Positions 47,079 through 56,418 of a stretch of 64,000 bases of DNA are shown here, piece by piece. Position 1 is the stretch's first letter. Every line of letters starts with the position of its first letter. A program made the translations under genes and the position numbers. The stretch is from a bacterium (GTDB taxonomy: Bacteria > Bacteroidota > Bacteroidia > B-17B0 > Aurantibacillaceae), in assembly GCA_029945625.1 (NCBI GenBank), contig JAQSCW010000032.1, forward strand, positions 18,611 through 82,610, given 5' to 3'. Below the pieces are notes generated by a model, which saw nothing but the letters and a program-made list of their open reading frames with translations, did no database searches and was not told the origin of the DNA.

Positions 47079-47837
47079 ATGAAAACAATAACTGTCACCG
47101 CTGCGATTTTAATGCTGGCCATAGGCTCTATCTCTTCTTGTAAGAAGAAGTCAACTCCGGTAGAACCTACACCTGATCCTGTTGTAGTAACAAATGTGAT
47201 TACCCCGCAAACTACGGTACATGCGGTAGTAAATCTTTCTTCCTTGTCAACATTAGCAATTCTTGCCGGAAGCGGCATTACCAATACCGGTGCAACCATC
47301 ATAACAGGTGATATGGGCTTGAGTCCCGGAACATCCATCGGCGGATTTCCTCCGGGAATTTTAAATGGCACACTTCATGTGAACGATGCCATTGCCACGC
47401 AGGCAAAGCTTGATCTCACTGCAGCATATAACGATGCGGCCGGTAGAACTTCAACAGATATTGTAACGCTGTCGGGTAATATTGGGGGACTTACACTTAC
47501 TCCCGGATTATACAAATCAACCTCTACCTTGGCACTTACTTCGGGTGATTTAACTTTTGACGCTCAAGGAAAACCGGGCGCAATCTTCATCATTCAAGTA
47601 GCTTCGGCGCTTACTGTAACTTCCGATCGCAAAGTGTTCTTAAGTGGCGGAGCTCTCGCCTCCAATATATTTTGGCAAGTAGGCAGCTCAGCAACATTTG
47701 GAACTACCTCCGCGTTTAAAGGTACTATTATGGTGCTGGAATCAATCTCTTTTAGCACCGGCGCTACACTCGAAGGCAGAGCACTGGCTAGAAATGGCGC
47801 TGTGACGATGCAAGGGAATACTATTGTTAAGAATTAA
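47079..47837 (+). CDS. Ice-binding (DUF3494) lipoprotein
   Basis: 252 residues with a lipoprotein signal (ILMLAIGSISSCKKK). From about residue 55 it is a DUF3494 beta-solenoid: LAILAGSGITNTGATIITGD, IGGFPPGILNGTLHVNDAIA, LTLTPGLYKSTSTLALTSGD, GAIFIIQVASALTVTSDRKV, FWQVGSSATFGTTSAFKGTI. These are the standard conserved blocks of the ice-binding adhesin family, which binds ice, inhibits recrystallisation or attaches cells to ice. Attachment to the outer membrane is inferred. A terminator follows. Confidence 0.93.
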   Translation: MKTITVTAAILMLAIGSISSCKKKSTPVEPTPDPVVVTNVITPQTTVHAVVNLSSLSTLAILAGSGITNTGATIITGDMGLSPGTSIGGFPPGILNGTLHVNDAIATQAKLDLTAAYNDAAGRTSTDIVTLSGNIGGLTLTPGLYKSTSTLALTSGDLTFDAQGKPGAIFIIQVASALTVTSDRKVFLSGGALASNIFWQVGSSATFGTTSAFKGTIMVLESISFSTGATLEGRALARNGAVTMQGNTIVKN

Positions 47838-47879
47838 AAATCAAGAATTAAGAATACAATTGGTGATTTTCAATTTTGG

Positions 47880-47916
47880 AAAGACCTTGCTTTTAAGTGA
47901 GGTCTTTCTTTTTTAT
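47880..47916 (+). terminator. Intrinsic terminator after the ice-binding gene
   Basis: AAAGACCT (47880-47887) pairs with AGGTCTTT (47900-47907) across a 12-base loop, followed by CTTTTTTAT. Confidence 0.9.
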
Positions 47917-48010
47917 CACGAAAACCGTGAATCCTGCAACAATTTGTCATTCCGGTGTAAGGCCTCGCAAAGACATTTAACGCAAATTTGTCTATTAATT
48001 AATCCTTCTC

Positions 48011-50062
48011 ATGAGTTATCCACATTTTAATAGTCAGATCAAGAGTCTGACGAACCTTATCAGCCTGACTTTCCTTTTGTGCTTTCAAATCGCAATTGCG
48101 GATAAGAATCCTGAAACAGCAGAAGAAAAATTCAAAAGGGCAGATAAAATATTTTCAGGAATTTATGAAAATAAAAAAACCGATGAAAAGACACGATATA
48201 AAGGCGGATATTTGGAAGCAAGAAAAATATTTCTACAACTTTATGCAAAGGACACAACGAACAAAAATCTGGCTTTTAAAATTGGCGTCTGTTATCAAGG
48301 CTCCAACAAATATGGGGTAGATGCGATTCCCTACCTGTTGAGTGCCTCAAAATCCATCACCACTAATTACAAAGGCTCTTCCTACAAAGAAAGAGGTGCC
48401 CCCGCCGTCTCCTTAAAATTTTTAGGCGATGCCTACCACTTAAATTATCAATTTGATAAGGCCCTCGCCGCCTACAGCGAATATAAAGCACAACTCCTCA
48501 AAATCGGCAACAGCGATTCCTCGCTTGTGCGCGAAACCGATCGCAAAATTGACATGTGTAACAATGGCAAAATTTATGTGGCCGCGCCCATTAAAATCAC
48601 GATCGAAAATTTAGGTCCAGCTCTAAATTCTCCTTATGCAGATTATTCGCCGGTAATCACGGCCGATCAAAATTCACTCTATTTTACTACCCGTCGTCCC
48701 AGTCAAAAATCAAAAGAAAAAAACGATGATGGAAATTATTGGGAAGATATTTTTGTTTCTCATAAAACTGTGAATGGTTGGTCGGCAGCAAAAAGTATTG
48801 GTCCCTCTATTAATTCCGATGGAAACGAAGCGTCCATTAGTGTTTCACCAGATGGTCAATCCATTCTTATATACAGTGATTATGAAGATTCCGGGAATTT
48901 ATACAGCACGCGATTGGATGGCGATGAATGGACTGCTCCCATTAAACTTGGCAAAAACATCAATTCAGAATATTGGGAACCCAGCGCCTGTCTTACAGCA
49001 AATGGCTCTGTTATTTATTTTGTAAGCGACCGGCCGGGTGGCTATGGGGGAAGAGACATCTATTCAAGTAGTCGTCAGCCCGATAGTACCTGGGGAGTAG
49101 CGGTAAACATGGGACCCAAGATTAACACCGCCTATGAGGAAGATGCACCCTTCATTCATGCCGATGGTCGTACGTTGTCGTTCAGTTCTAACGGACATAC
49201 CACAATGGGGGGCTTCGATATTTTCACCAGCTTGTTGTCGGAAGACAACGTTTGGTCAGATCCCATTAATGTTGGTTATCCTTTAAATACTACCGACGAC
49301 GATGTGTTTTACGTGGTAAGTCCCGATGGCATGAAAGCCTATTTCACGTCCTTTCGCAAAGAAGGATTGGGTGAAAAAGACAATTATGTTGTAACATTCC
49401 TCGACCGCAAAAAGACTCCATTAACGTTGGTAAAGGGAACTGTTACCGATCAATCAGGAAAACCGGCGCAAGAAGTGATTATAACTGTGACGGATAATGA
49501 AACGGAGCAAGTAGTTGGAACCTACAAGACCAATAGTAAAACAGGCGAATTTCTATTTATCCTAACCCCGGGTAAAAATTACAACATTACGTATAATGCC
49601 AAAGATCACTTGTTTTATTCCGAGAATATTGAAATCCCGAAAGAGTCGAACTACTATGAGATTAACCGCGCCATTGCTATGACGCCAATTGTGGTGGGTT
49701 CCAAAATAAATCTCAATAATATCTTCTTTGATTTTGACAAAGCTACCTTAAGATCACTATCAAATGTTGAATTAAAAAATTTGGTGCAACTCATGAAAAG
49801 TAACAGCAATCTTAAAGTGGAAATCGCCGGACATACCGATAATAAAGGTTATGAAAAATACAATCAGGTGTTGTCTGAAGACCGCGCGCAAGCAGTTGTT
49901 AATCGCCTTATTGAAAAGGGAATCGATGCTTCTCGCATGAAAGCCAAGGGATATGGAAAAACGATGCCGGTGGCAGATAATGAAAAAGCAAATGGTGAGG
50001 ATGATCCCGAAGGAAGACAATTAAACAGAAGAGTAGAATTGAGAATTACCGAAATAAATTAA
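48011..50062 (+). CDS. PorE-like OmpA-family protein (TPR / PD40 propeller / CRD / OmpA)
   Basis: 683 residues with an N-terminal signal (LISLTFLLCFQIAIA). Domain order: TPR-like helices (about 35-185), a WD40-like PD40 beta-propeller (about 195-470; repeats such as SPDGQSILIYSDYEDSGNLY and DGRTLSFSSNG), a carboxypeptidase-regulatory-like domain (about 475-560; VKGTVTDQSGKPAQEVII), and an OmpA peptidoglycan-binding domain (about 570-683; FFDFDKATLRS, IAGHTDNKG, NRRVELRI). This is the layout of PorE, the T9SS component that ties the complex to peptidoglycan, but many paralogues share it. The signal lacks an obvious lipobox. It is followed 100 bp on by a second OmpA-domain protein. Confidence 0.85.
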   Translation: MSYPHFNSQIKSLTNLISLTFLLCFQIAIADKNPETAEEKFKRADKIFSGIYENKKTDEKTRYKGGYLEARKIFLQLYAKDTTNKNLAFKIGVCYQGSNKYGVDAIPYLLSASKSITTNYKGSSYKERGAPAVSLKFLGDAYHLNYQFDKALAAYSEYKAQLLKIGNSDSSLVRETDRKIDMCNNGKIYVAAPIKITIENLGPALNSPYADYSPVITADQNSLYFTTRRPSQKSKEKNDDGNYWEDIFVSHKTVNGWSAAKSIGPSINSDGNEASISVSPDGQSILIYSDYEDSGNLYSTRLDGDEWTAPIKLGKNINSEYWEPSACLTANGSVIYFVSDRPGGYGGRDIYSSSRQPDSTWGVAVNMGPKINTAYEEDAPFIHADGRTLSFSSNGHTTMGGFDIFTSLLSEDNVWSDPINVGYPLNTTDDDVFYVVSPDGMKAYFTSFRKEGLGEKDNYVVTFLDRKKTPLTLVKGTVTDQSGKPAQEVIITVTDNETEQVVGTYKTNSKTGEFLFILTPGKNYNITYNAKDHLFYSENIEIPKESNYYEINRAIAMTPIVVGSKINLNNIFFDFDKATLRSLSNVELKNLVQLMKSNSNLKVEIAGHTDNKGYEKYNQVLSEDRAQAVVNRLIEKGIDASRMKAKGYGKTMPVADNEKANGEDDPEGRQLNRRVELRITEIN

Positions 50063-50163
50063 GTTGCCTACGATCGACATCTTAATGCGAACAGGTTGAC
50101 GTAATTTCTCATACAATGACCTCCGCTTTTGCAGATATAAATTTCACTATATTTGGTTAAAGC

Positions 50164-52608
50164 ATGCAATCTAAACGCATAATTTACTTTCTTCTGCTTG
50201 GTTGTTTCAGCACAAAGAACTATTCTCAGGATTATTTCTCCTATGGCAGCAGCAATTACGGAGGTATCAATCAGGTATTATGCAATCCAGCAGCAGCGGC
50301 CGACAACCGTTTAAAAGCTGACCTACTTATAATAGGCGGCGATAATAACTTTAACAACTCTTGGTTCTATATTAAACGCGAATCGTTGAAGTACAGTGGG
50401 AGTTTTATGAAGCCCTCCACTCTGAAATTTGCAGATAGCTGGCATAATCCCACGCCAAATGTACCCAGTAATATTTACAAGAATTTCAGCACCATCGCCT
50501 CCGACAAAACGCGGGCTGTCCTTTTAGAAAACAGAATCTACCTTCCCTCATTTCTGATCCAACTCAATTCTAAGAATTCTTTTGCCTTCACGTGGAGCCT
50601 ACGGCAAATTGGAAATATTGATGGCGTATCTCCTCAGTTGGTCAATTTATTCCAAAATGAATTCGATCTTAGCCTCACTCAAAACCATCCCTTTAGTCTC
50701 ACAAATTTTTCAGCAGTTCAAATGTCATGGATCCAATACGGTTTCACGTATGGCAGAGTATTAAGAGACAAAGACCAACATTTTTTTAAAGCAGGCATTA
50801 CACCCAAACTTCTGCAAGGCATAGAAGCCTCCTATGTGGTAGTCAACAATCTGGATTATCTATTCAGCACCAAAGACACCACGAGCTACCTTAATGCTAA
50901 TTTTGCCTACGGACATTCCGGAAATTTTAGTTCTCCCACAACATCCAATCGTCCTGTTGCCGAATTGATGAGGAATGCCACCACGCCCTTTTTAGGATTA
51001 GATCTTGGCATCATTTACGAATGGCGGCCTAATTATCGAAATTATACTTACAAAGTAGAAGGTAAAAAAGGTGTCTGGAGAAAAGACCTGAATAAATACA
51101 AATTAAAATTCGGCGTTTCTGTTGTCGATATTGGAAAAATTAGATTTAAGAAACAAGGCAATTACAACGACTTAAATATAACAGTTAGCAAAGACAACGT
51201 CACAAAATTCACCTCCCTGAAAGACCAAGCGGCGCTCGATTCACTGCTTCGAAGCGATTTTTCAAATCCAAATCAGGAAAGTAGTTTCGCTGTTATATTG
51301 CCAACGGCCATCAATACCCAAATCGATTTTTCTTTCAATCGCTTTTTCTATTTAAATCTGAGTGCCCACATTGCCGACCTTTACAAATCTACTGCCTACC
51401 GCGTTCACAATTATTCTGCCATTTGTTTTGCGCCTCGTTTCGAACACTATCTGTTTGAAATTTCTGTTCCTTTCACGTACAATAAACTTTCGGCCGACCG
51501 CTCTAAGTATCTGAGCACCGGCCTCAATCTTCGTGCAGGTCCTATTTCAATTGGCAGCAATGACATGGTACCTTTGTTTAAAGGGGATGTTGCATCGTAT
51601 AATTTTTATGTGTTAATAAAATTTACCATTCCACAGAATCAAATCAGAGACCGTGACGCCGATGGGGTTCCCGATAAAAAAGACGCTTGTCCCGATGAGC
51701 CCGGCTTTCACAACCTAAAAGGTTGTCCCGATAAAGATGAAGATAATATTATCGACATGGAAGATGCTTGTCCCAATCAGGCAGGTCTGGCACAATTTAA
51801 AGGCTGCCCCGACACAGATGAAGACAGCATCACCGATGCAGAAGATCTTTGCCCAACTGAAAAAGGTAAACCCTTCTTACACGGATGTCCCGATTCCGAT
51901 GGCGACTCCATCGCGGATAAAGACGATGCCTGTCCCATTACTTCCGGATTAAGAATTTTTAAAGGATGTCCCGATTCTGATAAGGATGGTACACCCGATA
52001 AAGAGGATCTTTGCCCTCTAGTAAAAGGACCTGTGAACTACAGGGGTTGTCCTGATCAAGACAATGATAAAGTGCATGATGGCGTGGATGCTTGTCCCAC
52101 TCTTGCCGGACCCGCTGAAAATAAAGGGTGCCCCTGGCCCGACCAGGATAAGGATGGAATCATAGATAAACTTGACTCCTGTATTAACACACCCGGCGTG
52201 ACGACTTATAAGGGCTGTCCCGAGCCCATAAAATTGGCGCAAGCTGAAAAAAAGATTCTTGAAAAAGCTTTCGCAACACTTGAATTTGAAACAGGAAAGG
52301 ACATCATTAAAACAAAATCACTTCCATCTCTCACAGCGTTGGCAAAATTAGTAAATGCGCATAAGCAGGAATGGAAACTAAAGTTAAGCGGGCATACCGA
52401 CAATGAAGGAACTGGGTCGGCTAATCTCATCTTATCACAAAAAAGGGTCAAGGCCGTTCAGACTTATTTGCGCAAGAAAGGCGTTCCCGCGGAGAATATA
52501 CTCATAGAATGGTTTGGACAAAGCAAACCAATTGCAGATAACGGGACTAAAGCAGGGAAACAAAAAAACAGGCGAGTGGAAATGACAGTGCTTCAAAAAA
52601 TTAACTAA
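50164..52608 (+). CDS. DUF5723-like outer-membrane barrel fused to TSP3 repeats and an OmpA domain
   Basis: 814 residues. After a signal peptide (IIYFLLLGCFSTKNYSQ) comes a barrel region of about 470 residues starting YGSSNYGGINQVLCNPAAAA, like DUF5723 and PorP/SprF-type proteins. Residues about 496-687 hold seven thrombospondin type 3-like calcium-binding repeats of the pattern DxDxDGxxDxxDxCP...GCPD. The C terminus is an OmpA domain (LSGHTDNEGTGSANL, NRRVEMTVL). It should span the outer membrane with a calcium-stiffened linker to peptidoglycan. It parallels the PorE-like gene upstream and may work with it. Confidence 0.85.
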   Translation: MQSKRIIYFLLLGCFSTKNYSQDYFSYGSSNYGGINQVLCNPAAAADNRLKADLLIIGGDNNFNNSWFYIKRESLKYSGSFMKPSTLKFADSWHNPTPNVPSNIYKNFSTIASDKTRAVLLENRIYLPSFLIQLNSKNSFAFTWSLRQIGNIDGVSPQLVNLFQNEFDLSLTQNHPFSLTNFSAVQMSWIQYGFTYGRVLRDKDQHFFKAGITPKLLQGIEASYVVVNNLDYLFSTKDTTSYLNANFAYGHSGNFSSPTTSNRPVAELMRNATTPFLGLDLGIIYEWRPNYRNYTYKVEGKKGVWRKDLNKYKLKFGVSVVDIGKIRFKKQGNYNDLNITVSKDNVTKFTSLKDQAALDSLLRSDFSNPNQESSFAVILPTAINTQIDFSFNRFFYLNLSAHIADLYKSTAYRVHNYSAICFAPRFEHYLFEISVPFTYNKLSADRSKYLSTGLNLRAGPISIGSNDMVPLFKGDVASYNFYVLIKFTIPQNQIRDRDADGVPDKKDACPDEPGFHNLKGCPDKDEDNIIDMEDACPNQAGLAQFKGCPDTDEDSITDAEDLCPTEKGKPFLHGCPDSDGDSIADKDDACPITSGLRIFKGCPDSDKDGTPDKEDLCPLVKGPVNYRGCPDQDNDKVHDGVDACPTLAGPAENKGCPWPDQDKDGIIDKLDSCINTPGVTTYKGCPEPIKLAQAEKKILEKAFATLEFETGKDIIKTKSLPSLTALAKLVNAHKQEWKLKLSGHTDNEGTGSANLILSQKRVKAVQTYLRKKGVPAENILIEWFGQSKPIADNGTKAGKQKNRRVEMTVLQKIN

Positions 52609-52611
52609 TTT

Positions 52612-53685
52612 CTATTCTTTGATGATCTTCCTTCGGTATGTCCCCGATTTGCTTTTTGCTTCAAGAAAATAGACCCCCGGCGGGAGGTCCTTCACCATTT
52701 CCGTCTCTAACGAAGTAGTATTCAGTATCAGTTTCCCTAGGGCATCAAAGAAAGAAAAAGCACATTCTTCCTCCTTCTGAAAATCACTTACAAAAAGCTG
52801 TTCACTAAAGGGATTGGGATACACTTTAAAATTCGCATTGTTAAAAGCAGACTCATGAATTCCTGCTATGCTAAAATAATTATTACTTCCATAAATGGTT
52901 GCGGTAATCGTTGGTGTACCCGCAATTAATCCCGCACTTGAATAATTTACGTTGAGAATAGGAAACTTCTTTCCCGGCATGTAATAGTTGATAATGGTTT
53001 GATTAAAAGTTCCAAAGGGAAAAAAACCAACGCTCAAGGTCAAAATTTCAATGCTTTTAAGACACAATACATTCTGAATTGTATTGCCGTTGGGAAAATA
53101 AGCGGTTCCTAATCCACTGCAGGAAATGGTGATATTCCCATTACACGCACCTGTTGTAGTACCATATTTGAAACTCCCGCTTACCGGATCGGACAATGAA
53201 TAGCCATAACTAACAGGATATTGGGCAATAATAGCTGAGTTTGTAAAAGTAAGACTCAGCGAGGGAGAATAGGCTCCCAACAATTCGGTTTGCTGAGGAC
53301 TTACGGTAGACTTATAAAAAGTAAATAAGGGATCCCTGTGTTGAACATAGGTAGATGTTGGAAAAGCAGTGGCACCGGCGGCAGCGCCCGGCGCGATAAA
53401 AGAATCCACCACCATGGGGAAAGTGCCGGTTAAATTGCTGAAATTCCAAACACAATTTGTTCCCGTAATATTTACCGGAATACCGGTGGTGTAGGCGCTT
53501 GTGTCTAATCTGTACAGATTGTCTACATCCCCCACAACAGGTTCATTAAAACTTTGCGTGATTGATTGTGCTTTGCCATCCCATAAAATGAAGATGGCCA
53601 CTGCCGTGCAAACTATTCTGAGGGTTTGATGACTTATGCGACTAGCTGGTGATGCTTTCATGTTGACAGAATTAGTGGATGCCAT
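52612..53685 (-). CDS. Secreted protein with T9SS type A sorting domain
   Basis: 357 residues. An N-terminal signal (TLRIVCTAVAIFILWDGKAQS) is followed by a beta-rich body with no recognised domain. The C-terminal 75 residues are a clear T9SS sorting signal: FKVYPNPFSEQLFVSDF, FFDALGKLILNTTSLETE, LPPGVYFLEAKSKSGTYRRK. The protein should be exported through SprA and released or attached to the cell surface. A TATCTTTA box 7 bases before the ATG suggests a very short leader. Convergent with the OmpA fusion gene, 3 bp apart. Confidence 0.88.
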   Translation of the reverse strand: MASTNSVNMKASPASRISHQTLRIVCTAVAIFILWDGKAQSITQSFNEPVVGDVDNLYRLDTSAYTTGIPVNITGTNCVWNFSNLTGTFPMVVDSFIAPGAAAGATAFPTSTYVQHRDPLFTFYKSTVSPQQTELLGAYSPSLSLTFTNSAIIAQYPVSYGYSLSDPVSGSFKYGTTTGACNGNITISCSGLGTAYFPNGNTIQNVLCLKSIEILTLSVGFFPFGTFNQTIINYYMPGKKFPILNVNYSSAGLIAGTPTITATIYGSNNYFSIAGIHESAFNNANFKVYPNPFSEQLFVSDFQKEEECAFSFFDALGKLILNTTSLETEMVKDLPPGVYFLEAKSKSGTYRRKIIKE

Positions 53686-53956
53686 TATCTTTAAAGATAC
53701 AAAAAAATAACAAGACTATTGTTATAAGATGCCCTCACTCCTTTTTAAGACGAGGATCCGCGTTTGTTTCTTTTTGAGCTCTGACTTCTTCCACCTGGTG
53801 CCGGCACTTCAATAGAATTTCCAAGAACATCAATCCTTTCGCTAAACGCATCCGTTAAGAATTGTTTTGTAATGAAGCACTAGCACTCCATCTTTTCGCT
53901 TGTTGAATAAATTAGTATTCCATTTTCGGACTTTTCAATTCTACTAGGGCCCGCGT

Positions 53957-54688
53957 TCAACAAATTAACAGCAACCTGTTTTGTCCAAGCTTTTCTTGTG
54001 GCGCCCGGTGAAGACAAGGAGGAACATGGCTTTGCGGATGATCGACCGCCAACCGCCATAAGTGACCTAGGCCTAAGCTAATTGGCCGTGCAGATGGATT
54101 AGCTTGATAGTGTAAATCAAAAAAATGTTCACTTAAAAATGATTCAAAACCATCATCCGGACCACCATATAATTTTTTGAGTTTACCGCGTATTTCCGGA
54201 ATTAGCACTTTCTGCCGTCCTTTTGAATTTGGTAATATTTCACTCGGCTCGCCATAGTAAGTGCATAAAAAGGTATCTGTTGGGATAGGAGAGCGATCTA
54301 CATGAAAAGAATACACATCGGTTGGAAAAAACGGAAGAGCATCATCCCTCTCATAATACTTGATCACGTTAAGTACCGGTGATGCGCCATGACTTTTCAA
54401 TACCTTCAAGTCATTTAAAAGTAGTTCACGGGCCATTTGCCCCTGTTCACTTAGCAGTAATGCGCGAAGTTCCTCCTCTTCAACTGCAGTAATATTTCCT
54501 TCAAGTTCTATCTTTTTAACAATCTCTGAAAAATCGCCAACTAGATGGCGCGTCCAACACATCGCATTGATTTCTCCATGAAACGCGGTAGAAACAAGGT
54601 CTTGAAAATTCGTGACGCGGTGAATTTGATGCGACAACGTCTCCTCATACACATCGAGAAAACTATTTTCGTCGCCGGAAGTTCCCAT
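53957..54688 (-). CDS. DUF1826-like protein, possible Fe(II)/2OG-type fold
   Basis: 243 residues, no signal peptide or TM helix. It resembles DUF1826 by its C-terminal end (PPCLHRAPQEKLGQNRLLLI) and central FHVDRSPIPTDTFLCTYYG. These give an H-x-D pair, a distal His and an Arg ten residues later, the layout of a facial-triad iron and 2-oxoglutarate site. That reading is inference. Early segment GEINAMCWTRHLVGDFSEI is also conserved-looking. It lies just outside the left repeat of the island and is transcribed away from it. Confidence 0.6.
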   Translation of the reverse strand: MGTSGDENSFLDVYEETLSHQIHRVTNFQDLVSTAFHGEINAMCWTRHLVGDFSEIVKKIELEGNITAVEEEELRALLLSEQGQMARELLLNDLKVLKSHGASPVLNVIKYYERDDALPFFPTDVYSFHVDRSPIPTDTFLCTYYGEPSEILPNSKGRQKVLIPEIRGKLKKLYGGPDDGFESFLSEHFFDLHYQANPSARPISLGLGHLWRLAVDHPQSHVPPCLHRAPQEKLGQNRLLLIC

Positions 54689-55114
54689 TTTCGTTTACGT
54701 TTAGTTGTGCGGCAAACTAACAAATACGCTGCATCTTGACCCGATGTTATTTCCGCAATGTTAAATGTACGAATGTTCAACGAGAATTAAAATAGCACAA
54801 ACAGACCTTAGGATGATCGCCGTTGTGCAGAATTTGTAAGCCTGCACTATGATTTGATACCCTTGTGCAAAATTTGTAATCCTGCAACTTCATTTGATGC
54901 GGGCCGTCATTGAGAGCCACGGCAAACTGACAGAAATGGGATTGAAGAATTGTAGCAACTTACAACAAGAAGACAACATTTCTGTTTAAAACTAAATATC
55001 CTTAAAAATTGTCATTTATCCCTCTCAAACTCTAAATTAGCGACACATTTTAGCAGATTTCCCCTTGGTACTCTGCCAAATTGCACCATCATTTTTTGCT
55101 TTTAATGATTCACT
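54689..55114. other. Non-coding left border of the island
   Basis: 426 bp between the DUF1826-like gene and the MazG-like gene. It contains the 40-bp tandem repeat described next, plus AT-rich DNA that probably includes the island promoter (the stretch CTCTAAATTAGCGACACATT near 55030). No gene seen. Confidence 0.5.
54821..54900 (+). repeat. Two tandem copies of a 40-bp repeat at the left island border
   Basis: 54821-54860 and 54861-54900 align without gaps; both contain TTGTGCARAATTTGTAAKCCTGCA followed by ATTTGAT with about 75-80% identity overall. The core AATTTGTAATCCTGC recurs exactly at 62531-62545. Confidence 0.85.
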
Positions 55115-55453
55115 ATGGACGATTCTAAAGAAATCACCGAGGCCCTCCTCAAATTCAGAAACGAACGCGACTGGGCGCAATTTCATAACACTAAAAACTT
55201 AGCGGTTGCCTTATCCATTGAAGCGGCTGAACTCAACGAATTGTTTCTTTGGAAAGATGTGGCCGAAAGTGAACAGGTAGATCGTGAAAAACTCAAAGAA
55301 GAATTGGCCGATGTGTTTGCCTATGCCTTTCTGCTGGCTGAAAAACACCAACTGGACGTGAAACAAATTGTCTTGGATAAAATTAAACGTAATGGGGAAA
55401 AGTATCCCGTAGAAAAGGCGAAAGGCTCGGCAAAAAAATACAATGAATTGTAA
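55115..55453 (+). CDS. MazG-like nucleotide pyrophosphohydrolase
   Basis: 112 residues, all-alpha NTP pyrophosphatase of the single-domain MazG/iMazG type. Metal-binding acidic residues are in the pattern IEAAELNELFLWKD (ExxE) and KEELADVFAYAFLLAEKH (ExxD). These enzymes hydrolyse dNTPs or modified nucleotides to monophosphates, and are often found with defence or prophage genes. First gene of the island; 55 bp before the BRO-N gene. Confidence 0.9.
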   Translation: MDDSKEITEALLKFRNERDWAQFHNTKNLAVALSIEAAELNELFLWKDVAESEQVDREKLKEELADVFAYAFLLAEKHQLDVKQIVLDKIKRNGEKYPVEKAKGSAKKYNEL

Positions 55454-55508
55454 AGCCTTTGTGTTAAGAGATCCTTCACAAAAAAATCAAATCCTAAACT
55501 ATTACCCA

Positions 55509-56378
55509 ATGAAACAAAAAAACACAATAAAACTCTTTGAAGACAAGAATGTGAGAACGGTGTGGGACAACACGAAAGAAAAATGGTACTTTTCAATTAT
55601 TGATGTGATAGAAGTCCTTACCAATAGCGATCGTCCCCGGAAGTACTGGGGTGATTTGAAAGCCAAGCTAAATAAGGAGGGGAGCGAGTTGTCCGAAAAA
55701 ATCGGACAACTGAAATTGCAAGCAGGAGACGGTAAACGATATAAAACTGATGTTGCTGATGCTGAGCAATTATTTCGACTGATTCAGTCCATTCCCTCGC
55801 CCAAAGCCGAACCTTTTAAAGTATGGTTGTCTCAAATTGCCTCCGAGCGCCTTGATGAAATGCAGGATCCTGAATTAAGTATTGAGCGGGCATTAAAACA
55901 GTATTTGCAACTGGGGTATTCCGAAAACTGGATCAACCAGCGATTAAAGAGCATCGAAATTCGCAAAGAACTTACGAATGAATGGAAAAACCGTGGCCTA
56001 AAAGAAGGGGATCACTTTGCTACCTTAACGGATATTATCACAAAAGCATGGTCCGACAAAACCACAAAGGAATACAAAATCCTTAAAGGTTTGAAAAAGG
56101 AAAATCTGCGTGACAACATGACGAATACTGAATTAATTTTAAATATGTTGGCAGAGGCTTCCACCAAAGACATTTCACAGGCTATACAACCCAACTCTTT
56201 TGAGGAAAGCAAAAACATTGCACAACAAGGTGGCCATGTTGCCAAAGTGGCCCTAAAAGAGTTAGAATCAAAAACTGGTAAGAAGATCGTGACTGCCTTA
56301 ACTGCAAAAAGAAATTCTCAACAAATTAAGTTGCTGAATAAATCAAGCAAAAAAACGAACATCGGAAAGAAAAAATAA
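55509..56378 (+). CDS. BRO-N domain protein (phage antirepressor-like)
   Basis: About 289 residues. The N-terminal 110 form a BRO-N DNA-binding domain (IKLFEDKNVRTVWDNTKEKW, FSIIDVIEVLTNSDRPRKYW). The rest is helical and basic (AERL-like segment LDEMQDPELSIERALKQYL; C-terminal lysine-rich tail). BRO-N proteins are DNA-binding modules of large DNA viruses and phages, sometimes antirepressors; bacterial stand-alone forms are of unknown role. The ATG at 55509 is preferred because the upstream extension overlaps mazG. Lies 40 bp before the nuclease-helicase gene. Confidence 0.88.
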   Translation: MKQKNTIKLFEDKNVRTVWDNTKEKWYFSIIDVIEVLTNSDRPRKYWGDLKAKLNKEGSELSEKIGQLKLQAGDGKRYKTDVADAEQLFRLIQSIPSPKAEPFKVWLSQIASERLDEMQDPELSIERALKQYLQLGYSENWINQRLKSIEIRKELTNEWKNRGLKEGDHFATLTDIITKAWSDKTTKEYKILKGLKKENLRDNMTNTELILNMLAEASTKDISQAIQPNSFEESKNIAQQGGHVAKVALKELESKTGKKIVTALTAKRNSQQIKLLNKSSKKTNIGKKK

Positions 56379-56418
56379 AGATTATACAACTAGTTCATCC
56401 AATATTCTTAAGCGTTAA

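Noticed and set aside
47931..47955. AATCCTGCAACAATTTGTCATTCC as another copy of the island-border repeat
   Set aside because: The two half motifs are in reversed order compared with the border repeat; the resemblance is probably chance.
55509..56378. Prophage remnant
   Set aside because: Only the BRO-N gene is phage-like; no integrase, portal, capsid, tail or lysis genes are present around it.
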